This document shows, piece after piece, positions 42,900 to 51,725 of a stretch of 64,000 nucleotides of DNA. This DNA comes from Candidatus Polarisedimenticolaceae bacterium (lineage in GTDB: Bacteria > Acidobacteriota > Polarisedimenticolia > Polarisedimenticolales > DASRJG01), in assembly GCA_036376135.1 (NCBI GenBank), contig DASVAW010000019.1:1-64000 (forward strand). The letters are read 5' to 3'. Position 1 is the first letter of the stretch; the number at the start of each line of letters is the position of its first letter. Below the pieces are notes generated by a model, which was given only the letters and a program-made list of their open reading frames with translations, was not told where the DNA came from and did not search any database. A program made the translations under genes and the position numbers.

Positions 42900-43904
42900 G
42901 TGCAGCGAGTCGCCCACGTCGCCGTCAGCACCGCCGTCGCGTTCGGCGTGCTCGTGCTCCTCGAAGGGGCGCTCCGTCTCGCCGGCTTCGAACGCGAGAT
43001 CACCCCGGTTTCGCTCCGCTTCGGGTACCCCGACCCGCGCGAGATCGGGTCGGTGTTCACGCCGGATCCCGAGTTGTTCTGGCGGCTGCGCCCCGGGTCC
43101 GAGTTCGACGCGGAGGCGTCGGTGGCGATCAACCCCCTGGGGTATCGCGGTCCGGTGCCGCTCGATCCCCGACCCGCCGGACGCACGCGCATCGCGGTCC
43201 TCGGAGACTCCGTCGCGTTCGGCGGCGCCGTCGCGTGGCCGGAGATCCTCGCCGATCGGACCGGCGCCGAGGTCCTCAACTTCGGCGTGCCCGGATACAC
43301 CGTGGTCCAGGGGAGCCGGCAGTGGGCGCGCGACGTCGCCCCGCTCCGCCCCGATGTCGTGGTCGTCGCGTACGGCTGGAACGACCACTGGGTGGCGAAG
43401 GGCGGCCTTCCGGACTCGGCGCGGACGGTCCCCTCCCGCGGCCGAGCGGCGTTCGAGTTGGGACTGTCGCGGCTTCGCCTCGCGCAGGCCGCACACGCGA
43501 TTCTCGGAACGGCGGCGTCCGCCGAACCCGGCCCCGCCCCCCCGGGCGCGACGCGCCGCGTGCCGCCGTCGGACTACCGCGAGACGCTCGATCGGCTCCT
43601 CGCCGCCGCCTCCGGGTCCGGAGCCCGCGTGCTCGTGCTCGCGCTCCCTTCGGGGCTGCGGGAATCGGACTTCCCCTCCTACCTGCTCGATCTCGGCTTC
43701 ACCCCCTCGGCGAGGGACGCGATCGAGGACCACGCGCGCTGGGCCGCGCTCGCCCGCGACGCCGCCGAGAAGCACGGTGCGGCGTTCCTCGACCCGTCCG
43801 ACCGGTTCGCCTCGGCGGGGCTGTTCTCGCGCGACGGCATCCATCCCAGCGCGGAGGGTCATCACGTGCTCGCCGAGGCGGTCGAGGGAGCGCTCCCCCG
43901 ATGA
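42900..43904 (+). CDS. SGNH/GDSL-family hydrolase, membrane-anchored
   Basis: A 334-residue protein with one N-terminal hydrophobic helix (about residues 7-27). The SGNH fold has block I IAVLGDSVAFGG, a Gly block (LNFGVPGYTVVQGS), the Asn block VVAYGWNDHW and the catalytic pair DGIHPSAEGH. Such enzymes add or remove O-acyl groups; in surface-glycan loci they commonly act as esterases or acetyltransferase partners. It begins with GTG and heads a three-gene operon with two membrane transferases. Confidence 0.87.
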   Translation: MQRVAHVAVSTAVAFGVLVLLEGALRLAGFEREITPVSLRFGYPDPREIGSVFTPDPELFWRLRPGSEFDAEASVAINPLGYRGPVPLDPRPAGRTRIAVLGDSVAFGGAVAWPEILADRTGAEVLNFGVPGYTVVQGSRQWARDVAPLRPDVVVVAYGWNDHWVAKGGLPDSARTVPSRGRAAFELGLSRLRLAQAAHAILGTAASAEPGPAPPGATRRVPPSDYRETLDRLLAAASGSGARVLVLALPSGLRESDFPSYLLDLGFTPSARDAIEDHARWAALARDAAEKHGAAFLDPSDRFASAGLFSRDGIHPSAEGHHVLAEAVEGALPR

Positions 43905-45394
43905 GCCGCGCGATCCGGGCCGTCCTGCTGACGGGAGCCGCCCTGGTGTTCGTTCTCGCCTGCGCGGGTTTCCGCGACAGCGTGATCGACGACGCGTTCA
44001 TCGTCTTTCGCTACGCCGATCACCTGCTCGCGGGGCACGGCCCGGTCTTCAACCCCGGCGAGCGCGTCGAGGGGTTCACGAGCCCGCTGTGGCTGCTCCT
44101 GCTCGCCGCCGGGCGCGCCGCGGGATTCGACTACCTGTCGCTCGTCCCCGCGTTCGGCGTCGCGTTCGGGCTCGCGGCGATCGCCGCCACCCACGCGCTC
44201 GCGCGACGCGTGGCGCCGGGCTGGCCCGCGCTGCTCGCGCCGGCGCTCCTCGCCCTGCACCCGGGCTTCGCGATGTGGTCCGTGCACGGCCTCGAGACCT
44301 CGCTGTTCCTGGCGCTGCTCGCGGCGGGATTGTCCGCCTGGGTCGGCGGGAGCCCGCGCGCGGCGGGGGGGTGGCTGGGCGCGGCGTTCTGGACGCGCCC
44401 CGAGGCGGCGATGGTCGTCGTCGTGCTCGCCGCGCTGGCCTTCGCGCGGCGCGAGCGCCGCCGCTCGTGGGAAGTTCTTTCCGTCTTCGCGGCGTGCGCG
44501 GTGCCGCTGCTCGCGGCGCGCCTGCTGTACTACGGTGCCCTGTTCCCGAACACCTTCCATGCGAAGACCGGCGGGGGTTTCGGACGCATCCTGTTCGGCC
44601 TCGGCTCCGCACGGCTGTTCGTGGAGACCCACCTGCCGCTCGTGTTCGCCGCGGGGGCCGCGGCGCTGGCGAGCGCGCGCCGCCGCTCCGCCGACCCGGC
44701 CGCCTTCGATCTCGCCGTCCTCGGCGCGGTGTGGAGCGCGTGGATCGTCTGGATCGGCGGGGACGCCTTCCCGGGGTACCGCTTCTGGCTTCCGGTCCTC
44801 CCGATCGCGAGCGCGGTCGCGGCGTGGGGGATCGCGCGCGCGTCGACCGCGCGGTGGCGGGGGCTCGTGCTCGCCGCGGGGTCGGTGGTCGGGATCGGGC
44901 TCGTCGCCTACGACGCGCGCCCGGACGTCCTGCTCGAATACGAGACCGGCAAGGACTTCACCGCGAAGATGCGCACGGTCGGTCGATGGATGAAGGCCAA
45001 CGTCCCGCCGGGAACGGTGATCGCGGTGAACTACGTCGGCGCCCTTCCGTGGGAGTCGGGGCTCCCGACGATCGACATGCTCGGCCTCACCGACGCCGCC
45101 GTCGGGCGCTCTCCGATCGCGGGGCGCTTCCGCTTCCCCGGTCACGCCAAGGGGAACGGCGCGTCGATTCTCGAGCGGCGGCCCGGCCTGATCCTGATGG
45201 GCGGGGTCTACCTCGCCCCCGACCCTCCCGGCGGCGCGATCGGCACCGAGCTCGACTCCGAGGACCAGATCGCCGCCGATCCACGTCTCGCCGCGGAGTA
45301 CGTCCTGGAGGCGACGCGGATCGCGGCGCCGGGGGGGCGCCTCTGGTTCGCCTTCTACAAGCGGAGGGACCTGGCGTGGTCGCCCCCGGAGTGA
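43901..45394 (+). CDS. Arabinofuranosyltransferase-like GT-C membrane protein
   Basis: A 497-residue membrane protein with about nine helices and a C-terminal soluble domain. The first loop SVIDDAFIVFRYADHLLAGH (D30-D31) followed by GPVFNPGERVEGFTSPLWLL closely resembles AftB-type arabinofuranosyltransferases and related bacterial proteins. GALFPNTFHAKTGG and PTIDMLGLTDAAVGR are typical of that group. The ATG overlaps the SGNH stop (ATGA). The use of a decaprenyl-phosphate-type furanose donor is inferred. Confidence 0.8.
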   Translation: MSRAIRAVLLTGAALVFVLACAGFRDSVIDDAFIVFRYADHLLAGHGPVFNPGERVEGFTSPLWLLLLAAGRAAGFDYLSLVPAFGVAFGLAAIAATHALARRVAPGWPALLAPALLALHPGFAMWSVHGLETSLFLALLAAGLSAWVGGSPRAAGGWLGAAFWTRPEAAMVVVVLAALAFARRERRRSWEVLSVFAACAVPLLAARLLYYGALFPNTFHAKTGGGFGRILFGLGSARLFVETHLPLVFAAGAAALASARRRSADPAAFDLAVLGAVWSAWIVWIGGDAFPGYRFWLPVLPIASAVAAWGIARASTARWRGLVLAAGSVVGIGLVAYDARPDVLLEYETGKDFTAKMRTVGRWMKANVPPGTVIAVNYVGALPWESGLPTIDMLGLTDAAVGRSPIAGRFRFPGHAKGNGASILERRPGLILMGGVYLAPDPPGGAIGTELDSEDQIAADPRLAAEYVLEATRIAAPGGRLWFAFYKRRDLAWSPPE

Positions 45395-47235
45395 CGACCC
45401 CGCGGTGGATCCCGTGGGCGTTCGCCGCGGCGGCGGTCGTGTTGTGCTGGCCGCTCGCGCTCCCTTGGGTCTACGACACCCACGACGGCCACTACGCCCT
45501 CTACAACGCCGCGCAGTTCGACCTGGCGCTGCGCGACGGGCAGTTCCCCGTGCGCTGGCTCCCCGACCTCTTCGGCGGCCGCGGGATCCCCCACTTCGTC
45601 TTCTACCACCCGCTCGTCTTCTACCTGATCGCGGCGGTCCACGCGCTCGGGCCGGGGTTCGTGGTCGCGACGAAGGCCGTCTCGATCGCGGCGGCGGCGG
45701 CGGCGGGGCCGACGATGTACGCGTGGCTGCGCGAGAGCCTTCCACCTCCGGCGGCCGCCGTCGGCGGGCTCGCGTGGGCCCTGGCCCCGATGCACGCCGT
45801 CGAGATCCACGTGAAGGGTGATCCCCCGGCGGGGCTCGCGTGGGCCCTCGTGCCGCTCGTCCTCCTCGCCGCCGGGCGCGCCGCGCGCCGCACGCGTGGC
45901 GGCGCCCCCTGCCTCGCCCTCGCCTCGGCGGCGCTCGTCCTCGCCCATTCGGTGACGGCCTTTCTCGTCGCGCCTTGGGTCGCCGCGTGGGCGTTCGCCT
46001 CGCGCGACCGCGAGGCCGCGGGGCGCTGCGCGGTGCACGTCGCCGCGGGAGGGCTCGTCGGTGCGGCGCTCTCGGCGTGGCACTGGCTCCCCGCGCTGGC
46101 CGAGAAGAAATTCGTCCACGTCGAGAGCGCGAAGGGGATCCTCTTCTTCGATTTCCGCGATCACTTCCTTGCGGCCTGGCAGTGGCTCTCGCCGCTGTGG
46201 GGGTACCACGGCTCGTTCGCGGGCACGCGGGACGACATGGCGTTCCAGATCGGACCGGTCCACGCGGCCGCCCTGGTCGGCGCCGTGCTCTTCTGGCGAC
46301 GCCTTCCTCCGGGGCGGACGCGGCGCCTCGCGGGGTTCGGCGTCGCGACGGCGGGGATCTCCCTCATCCTCACGCTGCAGATCGCCCGCCCGGTGTGGGA
46401 GGCGGTCGCGCCGATGAAGTTCGTGCAGTTCCCGTGGCGCCTGCTCGCCCCGGCGGCCCTGGGCCTCGCCGCGCTCGTCGCGGTGGGGAGCGCCTCCGCT
46501 CCGGCCGCACGCGTCGTGGCCGCGGCGACCGCCGCGCCCGCCGCGATCACGACCGCGTTCGCCCTCGTCGAGGGAAACCGCTGGTACGCCCTCGTCGCCG
46601 CCGGATACGCGCTCGCCGGAGCGACGGTCGGCCTGTCGTGGCGGCGGCGGCGGGGCGACGCCGCCCCCGCCGTCGCGGCGATGCTCCTCGTCGCCGCCCT
46701 CCCGTGGACGGCGGTCCCGTTCCACCATCGTTTCCGGCACGAGCCGGCGATCGTCCCGATCGCCGAGCCGGACCTCGCCCCCGAGCGCGTGCGCCTCGGG
46801 ATCCGGCGCACCGCGGCGCGCGACGACTACCTGCCGCGGACCGTCGAGGCGATCCCGCCGCGCGACCCCGGGCAGGAGTACCTGCCCCCGCCGGAGGTGC
46901 AGTCGCCTCCCGAGCTCGAGGTCCTCGACGGCGGCGCCGCGCCCCGCGTCCTCGAGCGACGCAGCGCGTCGTGGCGGATCGCCCCGAACGGGGCGGGACG
47001 GGTCGCGCTCGCGCTCCACGAGTTCCCGGGCTGGACGGCGCGATGCGCGGATCGCGAACTCGTCATCGCGACGGACGCCGAAGGTCGGATCGTCCTCGAC
47101 CTCACCCCCTGTGAGGGATCGCCGGTCCTCGTTCGGTTCGGACGCACCCCCGTCCGGGGCGCCGCGGAGGCGGCGAGCGTCGCGGCCGTCCTCGCCTTCG
47201 CCGCGTGGGTGCTGGCGCTTCGCCGACTCCCCTGA
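45391..47235 (+). CDS. Large multi-spanning membrane protein (YfhO/6-pyruvoyl-tetrahydropterin-synthase-related type), probable GT-C
   Basis: A 614-residue protein with about a dozen helices. WVYDTHDGHYALYNAAQFDL (residues 26-45) and GGRGIPHFVFYHPLVFYLIA match the membrane proteins often labelled 6-pyruvoyl-tetrahydropterin-synthase-related, which belong near the YfhO/GT-C group. A soluble stretch (about 455-585) precedes one final helix. GTG start in a GTGA overlap; last gene of the glycan region. The long plus-strand frame extending upstream to 41452 is not coding there. Confidence 0.76.
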   Translation: MTTPRWIPWAFAAAAVVLCWPLALPWVYDTHDGHYALYNAAQFDLALRDGQFPVRWLPDLFGGRGIPHFVFYHPLVFYLIAAVHALGPGFVVATKAVSIAAAAAAGPTMYAWLRESLPPPAAAVGGLAWALAPMHAVEIHVKGDPPAGLAWALVPLVLLAAGRAARRTRGGAPCLALASAALVLAHSVTAFLVAPWVAAWAFASRDREAAGRCAVHVAAGGLVGAALSAWHWLPALAEKKFVHVESAKGILFFDFRDHFLAAWQWLSPLWGYHGSFAGTRDDMAFQIGPVHAAALVGAVLFWRRLPPGRTRRLAGFGVATAGISLILTLQIARPVWEAVAPMKFVQFPWRLLAPAALGLAALVAVGSASAPAARVVAAATAAPAAITTAFALVEGNRWYALVAAGYALAGATVGLSWRRRRGDAAPAVAAMLLVAALPWTAVPFHHRFRHEPAIVPIAEPDLAPERVRLGIRRTAARDDYLPRTVEAIPPRDPGQEYLPPPEVQSPPELEVLDGGAAPRVLERRSASWRIAPNGAGRVALALHEFPGWTARCADRELVIATDAEGRIVLDLTPCEGSPVLVRFGRTPVRGAAEAASVAAVLAFAAWVLALRRLP

Positions 47236-47282
47236 CGGAACCGGAATCCACCCTGCGAATTCGTGTCCCCCGAGCCCTTCGG

Positions 47283-47301
47283 TTCCCGGAATTTCCCGGA
47301 A
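47283..47301. repeat. Tandem 10-base repeat upstream of the PilZ gene
   Basis: TTCCCGGAA occurs at 47283-47291 and 47293-47301, exactly ten bases apart, one helical turn. It lies within the 133-base gap 47236-47368, about 70 bases before the PilZ start. It could be a pair of regulator half-sites; nothing else notable is seen in the gap. Confidence 0.5.
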
Positions 47302-47368
47302 CTCGTTTCCGTACTGCTGGCATCGCCGTTGCCAACTCACGCGTCGGGGATCCGACGGGAGCGGCAAC

Positions 47369-48052
47369 ATGCGACAGAACGACCGCGAAGCTCCGGCCAC
47401 GGGCCCCGAGCGGCACGGGTGGCGCGTCCACGTGGAGACCCCGCGGGGCGTCGAAGCGATCGGCGTTCTCGTCGCGCCGTCGGGAGATCTCTGGCGTTCG
47501 CGGATCCTCACCTACCCGAACGTGCTGTGGGCGGAACCGGGCGGCGGGACGACGATCAAGTTCCTCGCCGAGTCCCCGCAGCAGGCCGAGCGCCGGGCGA
47601 TCGAGTACATCGAGGCCCACGTTCGCCGGATGGGATGGCTCCGGCGCGACGGGCTCGAGCCGGTCGAGTCGGCGACCTCGCACGAGCCCGCCCGCGCCCC
47701 GGCGGGCACGGTGCGGCGGCGCGGCGCCCGGGCGTTGCGTCATCCCCACGCGCGCCAACACTCGCCCCGCAAGATGAAGTGCCTGCCGGTCCGCTTCGGC
47801 GCCGCGCGACCCTCGACGCTCGCCCAGACGGTCAACGTCTCGAGCGAGGGGATGTGCGTCGCCACGCCGAGCCCCCTCGATCCGGGCGAGCCCGTCCGGA
47901 TGCACTTCGACATCCTCGGGCACACGGTCACCTTGCACGGCTACGTCGTCTGGCGGCGGGCCCGTCACGAGTTCGGGCGGCCGATGGGGATGGGGCTGCG
48001 CCTGGTGGAGGCTCCGGAGATCTACACGAACTTCGTGGCGTCGCTTCCCTGA
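47369..48052 (+). CDS. PilZ-domain protein with N-terminal uncharacterised domain
   Basis: A 227-residue protein. Residues about 15-90 form an alpha/beta region I do not recognise (VHVETPRGVEAIGVLVAPSG, EYIEAHVRRMGWLR). A basic linker follows, then a PilZ domain (about 125-225) with NVSSEGMCVATP, which fits the (D/N)xSxxG motif. The usual RxxxR is not exact (SPRKMKCLPVRF), so c-di-GMP binding is plausible but unproven. GGGAG precedes the ATG. A GGDEF protein is encoded at 4652. Confidence 0.8.
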   Translation: MRQNDREAPATGPERHGWRVHVETPRGVEAIGVLVAPSGDLWRSRILTYPNVLWAEPGGGTTIKFLAESPQQAERRAIEYIEAHVRRMGWLRRDGLEPVESATSHEPARAPAGTVRRRGARALRHPHARQHSPRKMKCLPVRFGAARPSTLAQTVNVSSEGMCVATPSPLDPGEPVRMHFDILGHTVTLHGYVVWRRARHEFGRPMGMGLRLVEAPEIYTNFVASLP

Positions 48053-48108
48053 CTTCGGCGAAACTCTGGCGGCCGCGGACCGTACGGGCCGCGTTCCCGG
48101 AGGTTCGC

Positions 48109-51100
48109 ATGCGCCGCTTCACGCTCGCCTTGCTCCCGCTCGCGCTCGTCGTTCCGGCCCTCGCCGCCGAGGAGGCCGCCGACGAGAAACCCTGGAAGGT
48201 CGATGCTCCGCACGGCCCGACCCGGCCCCTGAGCTTCACGACCGACGAGGGGACCTGGCTGCACCTGGACCTGTCCCCCGACGGCTCCACGATCGTCTTC
48301 TCGCTCCTCGGCGACCTCTACGTGATGCCCGCCGGCGGAGGCGAGGCCAGGAGGATCACGAGCGGCGCGGCGATGGACGTTCAGCCCCGCTTCGCTCCCG
48401 ACGGGAAGCGGATCGCGTTCGCGAGCGACCGCGGAGGGCTCGAGAACCTCTGGATCGCCGACGCCGACGGCGGGAACGCGCGCCAGGTCTCGACCGAGAA
48501 GGGGTCCACCGTCTCCGCGCCGGCGTGGACCCCGGACGGCCAGTGGCTCGTCGGGCGCAAGCGCCTGACCGACGCCTCCTCCATCGGGGCCGTCGAGCTG
48601 TGGATGTGGCACCTGCGCGGCGGCGAAGGATTGCAGGTCACCAAGAAGGAGGAGCAGCCCGACGCCGCCGATCCCGCCTTCTCGCGCGACGGCCGCTACC
48701 TCTACTTCTCGGCGCGCGACGCCCGGTACCGGTACGACCGCAACGTCAACGAGGGAATCTGGCAGGTCAAGCGGTACGACCGGACCACGGGGCAGGTGAT
48801 CCCCCTCACCGGAGAGTTCGGCGGCTCCGCGGCGCCGACCCCCTCCCCCGACGGCGCGTCGCTCGCCTTCGTCCGGCGCGTGAGGGCGAAGACCCGGCTC
48901 GAGGTCCTCGACCTCGCCACCGGCCGGACGCGTGTCGTCGCGGACGACGTGCAGCGCGACAACCAGGAAGGGTTCGCCTTCCACGGCGTCTTCCCCGGGT
49001 TCGCCTGGACCCCGGATTCGAAGGGGATCGTCGCGACCGCCGAGGGCAAGGTCTGGCGCTGGGACGCGGCGACGGGCACCCGGGCCGCGGTCCCCTTCAC
49101 CGCGAAGGTCGATCAGCGGATCGCCGAGACCGTGCGCCAACCCCGTCGAATCGGCGAGGGGGACGTCCGCGTCCGGATCGTCCGCTGGCCCGTCGAATCC
49201 CCCGACGGCAAGCGCCTCGTCTTCTCCGCCGCCGGGCACCTCTACGGGATGGACCTTCCGGGCGGCAAGCCCGAGCGCCTCACGCAGAGCGCGGACCTCG
49301 AGTACGCCCCCGCCTTCTCGCGAGACGGCTCGACCCTCGCCTTCGTGACCTGGAACGACGGCGACGGCGGGAACGTGTGGACCATGCCCGCGCGGGGCGG
49401 GGCCGCGAAGAAGGTGACCGGCCGGCCCGGCCACTACGCCAACCCGTCGTTCTCCCCCGACGGCACGCGGATCGTCTACCTCGCCTCGAGCGGTGCGACC
49501 TTCCGCGGCGACGACCTGGGCAACGAGCTCTGGCACGAGGTGCGCGTCGTCCCGGCTTCCGGGGGCGAGTCCCGATACGTGACGGGGGCGAAGAACCGGG
49601 GCCCGAACCGGCGCATGCCGCGACCGATGTACGACGCGAAGGGAGAGCGGATCCTGTTCGTCGACGACGAGTCGCCGGCGAAGCCCGGAGATCCGCCGCG
49701 CGCGGCCCTCGTCTCGGTGAAGGAGGACGGCACCGACCGGCGCGCGCACCTGCGATTCGCCCTGGGCGAGGAGGCGGTCGTCTCCCCCGACGGCCGCTTC
49801 GTCGTCTACAACGAGCTCCACGACGCCTTCGTCGCCGCGATGCCCGCGCTCGACGCGCAGACGATCGACCTCGCGGCCTCGGGAGCACCGGTTCCGGTCG
49901 CGCGCCTCACCGACGCGGGGGGCGAGTGGGTGAACTGGGCCGACGGCGGAAAGACCGTCACGTGGATCTACGGGCCGGTCTACAAGCGCGTCGCGCTCGA
50001 CAAGGCGCTGCCGGAGCCGAAACCTCCGGCCGAGGACGACGCGAAGCAAGACGACGCGAAGAAGGACGAGTCGAAGAAGGACGAGAAGTCGAAGCTCCCC
50101 GAGGCCACGGCGATCGAGATCACGCTCACCCTCCCCCGCGCGAAGCCATCGGGGACGGTCGCCTACACCGGCGCGCGCGTCGTGACGATGAAGGGGGACG
50201 AGGTCCTCGAACGCGGCACGATCGTCGTGAAGGACGACCGCATCGTCGCGGTCGGAGCCGCCGCGCCCCCCGCCGGCGCCAGGGTCGTCGACCTCACCGG
50301 CGCCACGATCATCCCCGGATTGATCGACGAACACGCGCACCTGCACTACTCGACGCTCGACGTGTTCCCGGAGAGGCCCTGGAAATACGCCGCGAACCTC
50401 GCCTACGGCATCACGACGACGCACGACCCTTCGGCCTCGACGCAGGAGGTCTTCGCCCAGGCCGAGATGGTCGAAGCGGGGCGGATGACCGGGCCTCGGA
50501 TCTTCTCCACGGGGTTCATCCTCTACGGCGCGAATCTCCCCGGGAAGGCGGTGATCGACAAGAAGGAGGACGCGGCCAAGCACCTCGAGCGCCTGAAGGC
50601 CCTCGGCGCGTTCTCGGTGAAGTCGTACATGCAGCCCAGGCGCGACGTGCGGCAGTGGATCCTCGACGCCGCCCGCAAGCTCGACATGCTCGTGGTTCCC
50701 GAAGGGGGCGGAGACCTCGAGACCAACGTCGGGATGATCCTCGACGGCCACACGACGATCGAGCACGCCCTGCCGATCGCCCCGCTGTACAAGGACGTCA
50801 CCACCCTCTTCGCGAAGTCGGGAACCGCCTACACGCCGACCCTGCTCGTCGCGTACGGAGGAATCTCCGGCGACAAGTGGTTCCACCAGCACTACGACCT
50901 GTGGAAGGACGAGCGCCTGCAGAAGTTCGTCCCGCAGTCGATCGTGGACTCCGTCGGCCGCATCCGCGGCGTGATGGCGACCGACCCGGCCGACTGGCAC
51001 CACCTGGACGTCGCCGCCTCGGCGAAGAAGGTGGTCGACGCCGGAGGGCGCGTGTGCCTGGGCGGCCACGGCCAGATGCAGGGACTCGGCCCCCACTGGG

Positions 51101-51345
51101 AACTGTGGGCGTTCGTCCAGGGGGGGATGACCCCGCTCGAGGCGCTGCGGGTGGGGACGCTCCACCCGGCGCAGACCCTCGGCCTCGACCGCGACCTCGG
51201 GTCGATCGAAGCGGGGAAACTCGCCGACTTCGTCGTCCTCGACAAGAACCCGCTCGAGCGGATCGAGAACACGGAAACGGTCCGACTCGTGGTCAAGAAC
51301 GGGCGGGCGTACACTCCCGACGAGTTGGCGCTGCCCAAGCGCTGA
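48109..51345 (+). CDS. Exported TolB/PD40 beta-propeller fused to amidohydrolase
   Basis: A 1078-residue exported protein with signal peptide (MRRFTLALLPLALVVPALAA). Residues about 40-630 hold repeated PD40/TolB propeller blades (DVQPRFAPDGKRIAFASDRG, YAPAFSRDGSTLAFVTWNDG). A Lys/Asp-rich low-complexity linker (about bases 50010-50096) joins them to an amidohydrolase domain: GLIDEHAHLHYS (HxH), FSVKSYMQP (candidate carboxylated Lys) and HTTIEHALP. The usual final Asp is replaced in CLGGHGQMQGLGPHWELW, as I recall for this fusion family. Substrate unknown; peptidase or dipeptidase-like roles are possible. A good GGAGG precedes the ATG. Confidence 0.9.
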   Translation: MRRFTLALLPLALVVPALAAEEAADEKPWKVDAPHGPTRPLSFTTDEGTWLHLDLSPDGSTIVFSLLGDLYVMPAGGGEARRITSGAAMDVQPRFAPDGKRIAFASDRGGLENLWIADADGGNARQVSTEKGSTVSAPAWTPDGQWLVGRKRLTDASSIGAVELWMWHLRGGEGLQVTKKEEQPDAADPAFSRDGRYLYFSARDARYRYDRNVNEGIWQVKRYDRTTGQVIPLTGEFGGSAAPTPSPDGASLAFVRRVRAKTRLEVLDLATGRTRVVADDVQRDNQEGFAFHGVFPGFAWTPDSKGIVATAEGKVWRWDAATGTRAAVPFTAKVDQRIAETVRQPRRIGEGDVRVRIVRWPVESPDGKRLVFSAAGHLYGMDLPGGKPERLTQSADLEYAPAFSRDGSTLAFVTWNDGDGGNVWTMPARGGAAKKVTGRPGHYANPSFSPDGTRIVYLASSGATFRGDDLGNELWHEVRVVPASGGESRYVTGAKNRGPNRRMPRPMYDAKGERILFVDDESPAKPGDPPRAALVSVKEDGTDRRAHLRFALGEEAVVSPDGRFVVYNELHDAFVAAMPALDAQTIDLAASGAPVPVARLTDAGGEWVNWADGGKTVTWIYGPVYKRVALDKALPEPKPPAEDDAKQDDAKKDESKKDEKSKLPEATAIEITLTLPRAKPSGTVAYTGARVVTMKGDEVLERGTIVVKDDRIVAVGAAAPPAGARVVDLTGATIIPGLIDEHAHLHYSTLDVFPERPWKYAANLAYGITTTHDPSASTQEVFAQAEMVEAGRMTGPRIFSTGFILYGANLPGKAVIDKKEDAAKHLERLKALGAFSVKSYMQPRRDVRQWILDAARKLDMLVVPEGGGDLETNVGMILDGHTTIEHALPIAPLYKDVTTLFAKSGTAYTPTLLVAYGGISGDKWFHQHYDLWKDERLQKFVPQSIVDSVGRIRGVMATDPADWHHLDVAASAKKVVDAGGRVCLGGHGQMQGLGPHWELWAFVQGGMTPLEALRVGTLHPAQTLGLDRDLGSIEAGKLADFVVLDKNPLERIENTETVRLVVKNGRAYTPDELALPKR

Positions 51346-51356
51346 GGGAGGTACCC

Positions 51357-51725
51357 ATGGCCGACGTTCAGGTCAGGCGGCTCGACGAGCTTCCCAGCTA
51401 CGAGAACCAGGGAGGGTTCATCTTCGTCGGGAAGGGTCTCGGGATCTCGTCGTTCGGGATCAACGTGCTCCGGATGCCCCCGAACTGGGCCGACTATCCC
51501 GAGCACGACGAGACCTCGACGGGACAGGAGGAGGTCTACGTCGTGACCGCGGGGAGCGCCACGCTCACCGCCGGGGGCTCGTCGTGGCCGCTGACGCCGG
51601 GCTCGATCGCGCGCGTCGGGCCCGCCGAGACACGCAAGATCGTCCCCGGTCCCGAGGGGGCCACGATCGTCGCGCTCGGCGGGATTCCCGGGAAACCCTA
51701 CGTGCTGCCGGACTGGATCAAGTGA
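51357..51725 (+). CDS. Small cupin-domain protein
   Basis: A 122-residue single-domain cupin. YPEHDETSTGQEEVYVVTAG supplies the first motif with His and Glu ligands; LTPGSIARVGPAETRKIVPG is the second, in which the metal His is not obvious. GGGAGG lies just upstream of the ATG, 11 bases after the amidohydrolase stop. It overlaps the GNAT gene by GTGA. Function unknown; small cupins serve as isomerases, binding proteins or regulators. Confidence 0.83.
   Translation: MADVQVRRLDELPSYENQGGFIFVGKGLGISSFGINVLRMPPNWADYPEHDETSTGQEEVYVVTAGSATLTAGGSSWPLTPGSIARVGPAETRKIVPGPEGATIVALGGIPGKPYVLPDWIK

Noticed and set aside
41452-47235. A 1,927-codon open frame on the plus strand
   Set aside because: Only the last 615 codons (from GTG 45391) look like protein. 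Upstream it runs antisense to the 41326-42864 gene and out of frame through the SGNH and AftB-like genes, with arginine/proline-rich low-complexity translation.
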